Below, piece after piece: positions 15,860 through 23,359 of a stretch of DNA of 64,000 bases. A model generated the notes under the pieces. That model did not search any database. It was not told where the DNA came from and saw nothing but the letters and a program-made list of their open reading frames with translations. The stretch is from positions 3,720,001 through 3,784,000 of the forward strand of contig NZ_CP138953.1 of the NCBI RefSeq assembly GCF_047126315.1, in the 5' to 3' direction. How positions within the stretch are numbered: position 1 is the stretch's first letter; every line of letters begins with the position of its first letter. The position numbers and the translations under genes were made by a program. The DNA is from Shimia sp022448905 (GTDB taxonomy: Bacteria; Pseudomonadota; Alphaproteobacteria; Rhodobacterales; Rhodobacteraceae).

Positions 15860-18800
15860 TTACGCCGCTTCAGACGGCTCCGCCTTCTTGTTGGTGCCCT
15901 TGACCCACTCCCGCATGCCTTGCAGCAACACGTAAAGGATCGGCACAATCACCACCCCAATCACGGTCGCCGCCAGCATGCCGCCAAACACGGCCACACC
16001 AATGGCCTTCTGGCTTGCCGCCCCGGCGCCATTGGCCACCAACAGCGGCACCACGCCCAACAGGAACGACAGCGCCGTCATCATCACCGCACGGAAACGC
16101 TGGCTCGCGGCCTCAATTGCGGCCTCCTTGATGCTCAGCCCCGCGGCACGCCGCTCCATCGCAAATTCCACGATGAGAATGGCGTTTTTGGAGGCCAGAC
16201 CAATCAGCATGATCATCCCGATCTGGGTGTAGAGGTTCACATCCCCACCGGACACAAGCACCGCCGCCAGCGCGCCAAACAGCGCCACGGTGACCGAGAG
16301 CAGAATGCCCACCGGCATGGTCCAACTCTCGTACTGCGCCACAAGGAACAGGTAGCCAAAGACCACCGCCATGATCAGGATCAGCACCACAAGACCGCCT
16401 GCGGCTTGCTGCTGCTGCGCGGTCCCGGTCCACTCAAAGGCATATCCCGGAGGCAGAGCCGTCGCGGCCTCCTCTTCCAGAACGCGGATCGCATCCCCGG
16501 TCGACAGGCCTTCTTTTGGCACCCCGGTCACAGTCGCAGAGCGGAACATATTGTAGCGGTTCAGCGCCACCGGCCCCAACTCATTGCGCACCGTCACAAG
16601 CGTACCCATAGGCACCATCTCGCCGCTTTGGGACCGCACATACAGCGCATTGATGTCCTCGACTTGCGAGCGGAATTCACCGTCCGCTTGAATCATCACA
16701 CGATAGACGCGACCAAACAGGTTGAAGTCATTCACATAAATCGAGCCCATATAGCCCTGCAGCGTGGTGAAGACGTCGGCAATCGACACGTTGAGCGACT
16801 TCGCCTTTTCCCGATCCAGGTCGACATAGACCTTTGGCACGTTGGCGCGGAAGGTCGAATAGCTCTGTGCCATCTCGTCCCGTTGGTTGGCCGCATAGAC
16901 CAGCGAGCCAACAGCGGCCGCCAAGTCCTGTGCGGTGCCGCCACCGGTTTGCTGCACCTTCATTTCCACACCCGCACTCAGACCAAGGCCAGAGATCGGC
17001 GGTGGGTTAAAGGCAATCACGCTGGCGGAAATCTCCTGATTGGCAAGGCCATAAACCTTGGCCAAAATCCCATCCGCGCTCAGCTCATCTGTCTGGCGAT
17101 CATCCCAAGGCTCCAGGTTCAAAATGATCATCGCCCCGTTGGAGCCAGACCCGTTCAGCAAACTAAAGCCGTTCACAAGCACAGAGCCAGCCACGCCTGG
17201 GATTTCCATCAGCTGCTCGTTCAAACGTGTGGTGACCTTCTCGGTCCGCTCAAGCGAGGCCGCATCCGGCAGCTGAACATCCACAAACAGCGTGCCGTTG
17301 TCTTCCAGCGGGATGAAGCCTGCAGGGATCGATTTGATCAACGTGCCGGAGCCCGCCATCATCGCGCCAATGATCACAAGCGCCAGGATTGGGATACGCA
17401 CAAACCGACGTACAATCCCAACATAAGCGCCCCGCGCGCCGTCCACGCCTTTCTCAAACGTCGCCATCAGGCCCTTAGGGCCACCCGGATCACGCGGCTT
17501 CAGGATCAGCGAGCACAACGCCGGAGACAGCGTCAGCGCGTTGATCGAGGAAATCACCACAGCGGTGGAGATGGTCACGGCAAACTGCGTGTAGAGCCGC
17601 CCGGTGATGCCCGGCATGAAGGTCACCGGCACAAACACCGCCAGCAATACCAGCGTGGTTGCAATCACCGGCCCGGTGATCTGTCCCATCGCCTTGCGGG
17701 TGGCGTCCGCCGCAGACAGCCCCTCTTCCGCAATGATGCGCTCAACATTCTCCACCACAACAATCGCGTCATCCACCACGATCCCGATCGCAAGCACCAA
17801 GGCAAACAAGGAGATCGTGTTCAGCGACATGCCGAACAACAACAAGAAGGCAAATGCACCAATCAAAGACACTGGAATGGCCACCGCAGGAATGACCGTC
17901 GCCCGCACATTGCCAAGGAAGATGAATACCACCGAGATCACGAGGATGAACGTCAGGATCAAGGTCGAGACCACATCGCTCAGCGACTGCTCCACAAACA
18001 GTGTGCTGTCATACGGAATGGCGTACTCTACATCATCCGGGAAGGCGCTCGACAGGCGTTCGACTTCGGCCTTCACAGCCTCCGCCACCGCCAAAGCGTT
18101 TTCGCCCGGCGCCTGATAGATCGCCAGAACCGTCGCCGGGTTGCCATCCGCTCGGCCAGAGGCATTGTAGTAGTTCGCTCCCAGCTCGACCCGCGCCACA
18201 TCTTTCATGCGCACAATGCTGCCCGCCTCGCCGGTACGCAGCACGATCTCTTCAAATTCCTTCACCGTGGTCAGACGGCCTTTGGATTTGATGGTGTATT
18301 GAAACTGCTGCCCGGTTGGGATCGGTGGCGTCCCAATTTGACCAGCAGAGACCTCAAGGTTCTGCTCACGAATGGCCGCTACCAGATCCCCTGGTGTGAG
18401 CCCCAACCCTGCCATACGGTCTGGATCCATCCACATCCGCATGGAGTATTCAAAGTTGGTCATCACGTCCGCTTTACCGACGCCTTTCACACGTGCCAAC
18501 GCATCGCGCAGGTTGATCGAAGCGTAGTTGGACAAGAACACCTCGTCATAGGTGCTGTTTGGCGAGACCAGCGTGACAATCATCAACATGTTGGTGGAGG
18601 ACTTCTGTGTCACCACCCCGCTGTTGGTCACCTCGGTTGGCAAAGACGACGTAGCCTGTGCCACGCGGTTCTGCACGTTCACCGAGGCAATGTCCGGATC
18701 TGTTCCCACCTCAAAGGTCACAGACAGGTTGTAGGAGCCGGTGTCCGTACTGTCCGACGACATATAGATCATGTCGTCCACCCCGTTCACCTGTGCCTCA

Positions 18801-18997
18801 ATCGGCGCGGCCACGGTGTTCTCCACAGTTTCGGAGTTCGCGCCAGTGTAGTTGGCTGACACGGTCACCACAGGGGGCGTGATGTCCGGGAACTGCTCCA
18901 CAGGGAGCGCATTATACCCGATGAACCCCATAATGGAGAGCACCAGAGAAATCACAAACGCCGTTTTCGGGCGCCGGATGAAGATCGCTGAAAACAC
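15860..18997 (-). CDS. RND efflux transporter permease (HAE1/AcrB-like)
   Basis: 1045 residues, the usual length for AcrB/MexB-type inner-membrane pumps. Twelve hydrophobic segments and two large periplasmic loops are evident. The proton-relay residues are present: D409-D410 in GIVVDDAIVVVENVER (TM4) and K937 in ASKNAILIVEFA (TM10). The N-terminal FIRRPKTAFVISL and PVEQFPDITPP are typical. It should export hydrophobic or amphiphilic compounds together with the adaptor encoded 3 bp upstream and an outer-membrane TolC not found in the window. The exact substrates are unknown. Confidence 0.95.
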   Translation of the reverse strand: MFSAIFIRRPKTAFVISLVLSIMGFIGYNALPVEQFPDITPPVVTVSANYTGANSETVENTVAAPIEAQVNGVDDMIYMSSDSTDTGSYNLSVTFEVGTDPDIASVNVQNRVAQATSSLPTEVTNSGVVTQKSSTNMLMIVTLVSPNSTYDEVFLSNYASINLRDALARVKGVGKADVMTNFEYSMRMWMDPDRMAGLGLTPGDLVAAIREQNLEVSAGQIGTPPIPTGQQFQYTIKSKGRLTTVKEFEEIVLRTGEAGSIVRMKDVARVELGANYYNASGRADGNPATVLAIYQAPGENALAVAEAVKAEVERLSSAFPDDVEYAIPYDSTLFVEQSLSDVVSTLILTFILVISVVFIFLGNVRATVIPAVAIPVSLIGAFAFLLLFGMSLNTISLFALVLAIGIVVDDAIVVVENVERIIAEEGLSAADATRKAMGQITGPVIATTLVLLAVFVPVTFMPGITGRLYTQFAVTISTAVVISSINALTLSPALCSLILKPRDPGGPKGLMATFEKGVDGARGAYVGIVRRFVRIPILALVIIGAMMAGSGTLIKSIPAGFIPLEDNGTLFVDVQLPDAASLERTEKVTTRLNEQLMEIPGVAGSVLVNGFSLLNGSGSNGAMIILNLEPWDDRQTDELSADGILAKVYGLANQEISASVIAFNPPPISGLGLSAGVEMKVQQTGGGTAQDLAAAVGSLVYAANQRDEMAQSYSTFRANVPKVYVDLDREKAKSLNVSIADVFTTLQGYMGSIYVNDFNLFGRVYRVMIQADGEFRSQVEDINALYVRSQSGEMVPMGTLVTVRNELGPVALNRYNMFRSATVTGVPKEGLSTGDAIRVLEEEAATALPPGYAFEWTGTAQQQQAAGGLVVLILIMAVVFGYLFLVAQYESWTMPVGILLSVTVALFGALAAVLVSGGDVNLYTQIGMIMLIGLASKNAILIVEFAMERRAAGLSIKEAAIEAASQRFRAVMMTALSFLLGVVPLLVANGAGAASQKAIGVAVFGGMLAATVIGVVIVPILYVLLQGMREWVKGTNKKAEPSEAA

Positions 18998-19000
18998 GGG

Positions 19001-20137
19001 TTACTGCTCCTCTGTCGGCTGACCGGCCAGCACCGCATCAACGGTCACACCGGGGCGCACACGCTGGAGGCCTTCGACAATCACGGACTCGCCTTCACGC
19101 ATGCCATCCTCAACCACCACCGCGGTTTCGACCTGACGGCCTAGGGTCACATAGCGCTGCTCCACAGTCTGTTGTTGGCCAACCACCAGCACAAAGTCCC
19201 CACGCTGGTCTCGTTGCACAGCGGCCTGCGGAATCATCAACACTTGACTTGGGGCCGCACTGGCAATGCGGATGTTCAGGAACGCGCCGTCCAGCAACAG
19301 CCCACGCTCATTGGCAAATTCCGCGCGCAAGGTGATGGTGCCGGTTGACGGGTTGATCCGGTTGTCGACAAAGACCACCTGTCCAACTTCATCCAGTTCG
19401 TCGCCGTTGGGCAAGATTGCAAAGACCTTTGGCGCCTTCTCTCTATCTGACAATTCCTGAAGTTCCGCTTCGTGGTGTTCCATCACCTCCACCAGCTGCT
19501 TTTCAGTCAGGGAGAATTCCACAAAGATCGGCGCGGTACGCACGATGTTGATCAGATAGGTGGTGTTTGGACCAACCAACTCGCCCACGCTGACGTTGGA
19601 CCGGCCGATGCGCCCGTCAAACGGCGCATGGATTTTGGTGTAGTCCAGATCCAGCTGTGCCTGCGCAATGGCAGCTTTGGCTATCGACACCTGCGCCTTG
19701 GCCACCTCGTTGTTGGCCACGGCCACATCGCGATCCGCCTCGGTGCCGACATCCCGCTCAAACAGCTCGGTCTTTCGCACCAACTCGACCTCTGTCAGAC
19801 GCAGATTGGCTTCCGCCTGTGCCAGGTCCGCCTGCCGCGCATCCACGGCCGCCTGATAGACCTCCGGCTCGATCTCAAACAACAGATCGCCCTCAGCCAC
19901 CTCGTCGCCGTCCTGCCCGTGGATCTTCTCCACAAAGCCGCTCACGCGGGCCACAAGGTCCACTTTGTCCACGGCTTCGCCTTTACCGATAAAAATCACT
20001 TCATCCACCAACTCGTCAGTGTAGGCGGCAGCTATTGCGACTTTTGGAGCTGGCGCATCCTGCGCCGCCGCGCTGGTCGCCAATAAGCTGACCGAGAGCA
20101 TGGCCGCAGAGAGAGAGGTGAAAATCGGAAACTTCAT
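19001..20137 (-). CDS. RND efflux periplasmic adaptor (membrane fusion protein)
   Basis: 378 residues. A Sec signal (cleavage near AAAQD) precedes a lipoyl/barrel-sandwich half (SGFVEKIHGQDGDEVAEGDLLFEIEP), an alpha-helical hairpin (about 95-165, rich in Ala and Glu) and a beta-barrel (HAPFDGRIGRSNVSVGELV). A membrane-proximal domain completes the protein. It links the permease to an outer-membrane channel. No TetR or MarR regulator adjoins the pair, unlike many acrAB-type operons; the operon starts here with about 140 bp before the next terminator. Confidence 0.93.
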   Translation of the reverse strand: MKFPIFTSLSAAMLSVSLLATSAAAQDAPAPKVAIAAAYTDELVDEVIFIGKGEAVDKVDLVARVSGFVEKIHGQDGDEVAEGDLLFEIEPEVYQAAVDARQADLAQAEANLRLTEVELVRKTELFERDVGTEADRDVAVANNEVAKAQVSIAKAAIAQAQLDLDYTKIHAPFDGRIGRSNVSVGELVGPNTTYLINIVRTAPIFVEFSLTEKQLVEVMEHHEAELQELSDREKAPKVFAILPNGDELDEVGQVVFVDNRINPSTGTITLRAEFANERGLLLDGAFLNIRIASAAPSQVLMIPQAAVQRDQRGDFVLVVGQQQTVEQRYVTLGRQVETAVVVEDGMREGESVIVEGLQRVRPGVTVDAVLAGQPTEEQ

Positions 20138-20280
20138 GGTGTCTTATCCCAATAGCTTGGAGATCAGGGCCAAATGAAACGGCGGTGATCACATGACAAT
20201 TTTTGCCATAGAACCATGGCCCGCCTCAGGCGGCAAGAGTGCGTTAACCACAAAAGCCAAGCATCTGGCAGAAAAAGCAA

Positions 20281-20307
20281 AAACGCGCCGACGAGCGGCG
20301 CGTTTTT
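20281..20307. terminator. Terminator of the Mrp antiporter operon
   Basis: A perfect 10-bp stem AAACGCGCCG/CGGCGCGTTT with a 5-nt loop, A-rich on one side and T-rich on the other. On the minus strand it lies about 25 bp after mrpG and should insulate the RND promoter from antiporter read-through. Confidence 0.88.
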
Positions 20308-20332
20308 CCGAATATTTCAGGTATCAAAACGA

Positions 20333-20701
20333 TCAGTCGTTGTCGTAATAGGCGGGCGGATCATCATAAATCGCCCAGCCAAATTCCCCTTCAGAGCCTG
20401 GCAGCTCCTCCGGCTTCATCTTCGCCTGAATGTAAGTTTTTGCGACAAAATGCGCGCTCACCGGCGCGGTCAGGAACAGGAAGATCGTGATCAGCAACTC
20501 GTGAAACGACAGCGTGCCTTTCACCAGCAGGAAGTACAGCATCGAGGCGATCAATACGCCGCCCACTCCAAGCGTGGTCGCCTTGGTGGGGGCGTGTAGC
20601 CGTTGCATGGTGTCTTTGAGTTTGAGCATGCCAAAACTGCCGACCAGCCCAAACACTCCGGCCAGCACGATGAAGAAGGACACAAGGATTTCTGCAAACA
20701 T
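20333..20701 (-). CDS. mrpG: Monovalent cation/H+ antiporter subunit G
   Basis: 122 residues with three hydrophobic segments and the MrpG/PhaG core GVFGLVGSFGMLKLKDTMQRLHAPTKATTLG. MrpG is a small integral subunit needed for assembly of the Mrp complex. The start at 20701 has AGGAGA 5 nt upstream; a much longer in-frame extension overlaps mrpF and is rejected. Last gene of the six-gene operon, 11 bp after mrpF, followed by the terminator. The acidic, Tyr-rich C-terminal tail is cytoplasmic or periplasmic by length only. Confidence 0.93.
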   Translation of the reverse strand: MFAEILVSFFIVLAGVFGLVGSFGMLKLKDTMQRLHAPTKATTLGVGGVLIASMLYFLLVKGTLSFHELLITIFLFLTAPVSAHFVAKTYIQAKMKPEELPGSEGEFGWAIYDDPPAYYDND

Positions 20702-20712
20702 CTGTCTCTCCT

Positions 20713-20982
20713 TTACTCGATGATGTCGCCGCGCAGTACGAAGCGGCAGTAGGCAACCGTTGACACAAACCCGACCATAGCCACCAGCATGGAGGCCTCG
20801 TAGTAGATCGCCGTCCCTTTGTGCACGCCGTACAAGATCAAAAGCGCAATCGCGTTGATCACTATGGTGTCCAGCGCCAAAATGCGATCCGCCGCGGTGG
20901 GGCCTTTTGCGATGCGAAACACGCACATCAACATGCCAAGTCCAAAGCAGGCAAAGCCAAAATAGAGAGCCATTGTGATCAT
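20713..20982 (-). CDS. mrpF: Monovalent cation/H+ antiporter subunit F
   Basis: 89 residues with three transmembrane helices and the MrpF signature RIAKGPTAADRILALDTIVINAIA. The Asp in this motif is conserved in the family and lies near the proposed sodium/potassium path. It overlaps mrpE by 4 bp (ATGA), supporting one transcript and coupled translation. Confidence 0.94.
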   Translation of the reverse strand: MITMALYFGFACFGLGMLMCVFRIAKGPTAADRILALDTIVINAIALLILYGVHKGTAIYYEASMLVAMVGFVSTVAYCRFVLRGDIIE

Positions 20983-21470
20983 GAGAAAATCTCCTTCAAC
21001 CGGCGCTCGTAGCGGTTTTTGATCTCATCGCGCACCGCCTCCGGATCTTCACAGTCCAGACAATGCACCAGCACGCTTGTGCCATCCGCGGACAACATCG
21101 CCGACACCGTACCCGGGGTCATGGTGATGGTGCCTGCCAGAATGGTGATCGCCTCCGGTGACGTGACATCCAACGGCACGGTGACCCATTTCGCGTGAAT
21201 GTCCTTGTTGCGCTTGAACAGAATGATCGCGGCGACGTGGAAGTTCGCGACCACAATGTCCCATAGCACCACCAGCACATATTCCACCACTTTGAAGTAG
21301 TTTTGGATATGTGGGCGTCCCGGCCAATAGGGCGCAGTCAGAATAGGTACGATCACCCCAAAAATCGCCCCCAAGAGCACGTTACCGACCGTCACCTTGT
21401 TGACCAGCATCAGCCAAATCACCAACAAGGTCAGGCTCAAAATCGGGTGTGGTAGAAGTTTCCGTCTCAT
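20979..21470 (-). CDS. mrpE: Monovalent cation/H+ antiporter subunit E
   Basis: 163 residues with two or three N-terminal hydrophobic segments (LSLTLLVIWLMLVNKVTVGNV, VEYVLVVLWDIVVANFHVAAI) and a cytoplasmic C-terminal domain ending in a basic helix. The segment ILAGTITMTPGTVSAML is diagnostic for MrpE/PhaE. It overlaps both neighbours by 4 bp. Confidence 0.94.
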   Translation of the reverse strand: MRRKLLPHPILSLTLLVIWLMLVNKVTVGNVLLGAIFGVIVPILTAPYWPGRPHIQNYFKVVEYVLVVLWDIVVANFHVAAIILFKRNKDIHAKWVTVPLDVTSPEAITILAGTITMTPGTVSAMLSADGTSVLVHCLDCEDPEAVRDEIKNRYERRLKEIFS

Positions 21471-22999
21471 TTCAGATCCTCCCCATTCTGCCCAAGCACC
21501 GCGTCAACATAGCCTGACACATCAAACAGCTGAGCTGAGGTTTGCTCCAGATAGCCCATCACAGGCCCGGCAAACGCCGCCAACAGCACCAAGGTAGCCA
21601 AAGACAAACTCACACCGGTCAGCGCATTTACACCAATTGTCGCTGCGTCTTTCGGCTCTTCCGCCTCAGGATCGGCCAAAGCTGTGGCTTTCCAGAACAC
21701 CACGCTGCCCGCTCGCGCAAAGCCCACAATGGTCACCAACGAGCCGATCAGGATCGCCGCCCAGGCCGTCGCCATCCATGGCATGTCGCGCACCCCGTCT
21801 AGCACCAGCAGCTTGCCCAGGAACCCGCTCAGCGGCGGCATTCCCGTCACGCCAATGGCGCCCACAAAGAAGAACGCTGCAAACAAGCCGTTCTGATAGA
21901 TTGGCGGCTGGGCTGACAAAGCATCGCTGCCGCGTCGTGTCACCACCAGATCCGCCAGCAGGAACAGCGCTGCCGCCGCAAAGGTCGAGTGCAGCAGGTA
22001 GTACAATCCCGCCGAAATCGCCTCAGGCGTAAACGCCGCTACCGCGAGCAACAATGTGCCCATGGAGCCTACCACTGCAAAGGACAGCATCGGCATCAAC
22101 CGCCGTGCACCCAACACGCCAATCGCGCCCACCGCCAAGGTGATCACCGCCGCGGGCATGACCCAGCTTCCGATCAGCCCGTCCACCGCAGCCACATCCG
22201 GCCCAAACACCAATGTGTAGAAGCGGATGATCGCGTAGGCACCGACTTTGGTCATGATCGCAAACAACGCCGCCACAGGTGCTGGCGCATTGGCATAGGT
22301 CGCGGGCAGCCAAAACTGCACCGGGAACAGCGCTGCCTTGATGGCAAAGACCATCAACAGCAACACCGCCGACACGCGCAGGATAGCGGCCTCTTCCACC
22401 GGAAGTCCCCGCACTTTCACGGCCAGATCCGCGATGTTCAGCGTGCCGGTCGACGCATACAGCGCGCCAAGTGCAAACAAGAACAGCGTGGAGCCCGCAA
22501 GGTTCATCACCACATACTGCAGGCCTGCTTTCAGCCGCACCTTGCCACCGCCGTGGATCATCAAACCATAGGAGGCGATCAGCAGCACTTCGAAGAACAC
22601 AAACAAGTTAAACGCGTCACCGGTCAGGAAGGCACCACAGACCCCCATCAACTGGAACTGGAACAGCGCGTGGAAGTGCCGTCCGCGGTTGTCCCACTCC
22701 GTGGCAATCGCATGCCACAGCACAATCAGCGCCAAAATGGTTGTCAGAAGCACCATCATCGCCGACAGGCGGTCGAGTACCAACACAATGCCAAAGGGCG
22801 CAGGCCAGTCGCCAAGGTAGTAGACATGCGTCTCACCATCTGCCGCCATCGCCAGCAAGCCGAGCGAAATCGCCGCCAACATCACCGTGCCCGCCACCGA
22901 CGCATAGCGCGCAAGCTTAATGTCGTGCCGCATGACATAAGCGATCACCGGCGCCAACAGCGCTGGCAGCACAACAGGAGCAATAATCCAGTGGTTCAT
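21467..22999 (-). CDS. mrpD: Monovalent cation/H+ antiporter subunit D
   Basis: 510 residues with about 14 transmembrane helices, homologous to the proton-pumping NuoM/NuoN subunits of complex I. The conserved Glu in FVFFEVLLIASYGL (TM5) and Lys in FAIKAALFPVQFWLP (TM7) form the proton-translocating pair. It belongs to the antiporter module that drives Na+ or K+ out against H+. It overlaps mrpC and mrpE by 4 bp each. Confidence 0.95.
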   Translation of the reverse strand: MNHWIIAPVVLPALLAPVIAYVMRHDIKLARYASVAGTVMLAAISLGLLAMAADGETHVYYLGDWPAPFGIVLVLDRLSAMMVLLTTILALIVLWHAIATEWDNRGRHFHALFQFQLMGVCGAFLTGDAFNLFVFFEVLLIASYGLMIHGGGKVRLKAGLQYVVMNLAGSTLFLFALGALYASTGTLNIADLAVKVRGLPVEEAAILRVSAVLLLMVFAIKAALFPVQFWLPATYANAPAPVAALFAIMTKVGAYAIIRFYTLVFGPDVAAVDGLIGSWVMPAAVITLAVGAIGVLGARRLMPMLSFAVVGSMGTLLLAVAAFTPEAISAGLYYLLHSTFAAAALFLLADLVVTRRGSDALSAQPPIYQNGLFAAFFFVGAIGVTGMPPLSGFLGKLLVLDGVRDMPWMATAWAAILIGSLVTIVGFARAGSVVFWKATALADPEAEEPKDAATIGVNALTGVSLSLATLVLLAAFAGPVMGYLEQTSAQLFDVSGYVDAVLGQNGEDLK

Positions 23000-23358
23000 A
23001 CGCCCTGCCCCTCTGTGTCCTGCGCACCATCGTCGTCTGTCATGTTGATCTCATCACTGTCCGCCTCAAGATAGGCGCCCAGCGCGATCATCACCAAAAC
23101 CGCGGTCATGCCAAAGCTGATCACAATCGCGGTCAACACCAAGGCCTGCGGCAGCGGATCAGAATAGCTGACATCAGCATATTTGTTCAGGATCGGCGGT
23201 GCGTTCACCGCCAGACGCCCGGTGGCAAATAGGAACACGTTCACCGCATAAGACAGCAACGCCATCCCGAGGATCACAGGAAAGGCCCGCAGGCGCAGGA
23301 TCAGGTAGATCCCCCCCGCCGTCAGCACGCCAATGGCACTGGCAACAATCATCTCCAT
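22996..23358 (-). CDS. mrpC: Monovalent cation/H+ antiporter subunit C
   Basis: 120 residues with three transmembrane segments, homologous to NuoK. The conserved VNVFLFATGR and ALVLTAIVISFGMTAVLVMI are present; the C-terminal 20 residues are strongly acidic. It starts 1 bp after the mrpAB stop codon and overlaps mrpD by 4 bp. Confidence 0.94.
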   Translation of the reverse strand: MEMIVASAIGVLTAGGIYLILRLRAFPVILGMALLSYAVNVFLFATGRLAVNAPPILNKYADVSYSDPLPQALVLTAIVISFGMTAVLVMIALGAYLEADSDEINMTDDDGAQDTEGQGV

Positions 23359-23359
23359 G

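Noticed and set aside
15920..18859. A 979-codon open frame on the plus strand
   Set aside because: It lies exactly antisense to the RND permease, is full of His/Arg-rich low-complexity sequence and matches no family; it is a shadow of GC-rich coding DNA. The similar 864-codon frame at 23333-25927 opposite mrpA is rejected for the same reason.
20221..20233. Short palindrome CCGCCTCAGGCGG as an operator of the RND pump
   Set aside because: A single GC-rich 13-bp palindrome close to the mrp terminator; no second site, no adjacent regulator, and chance occurrence is likely in this GC-rich DNA.
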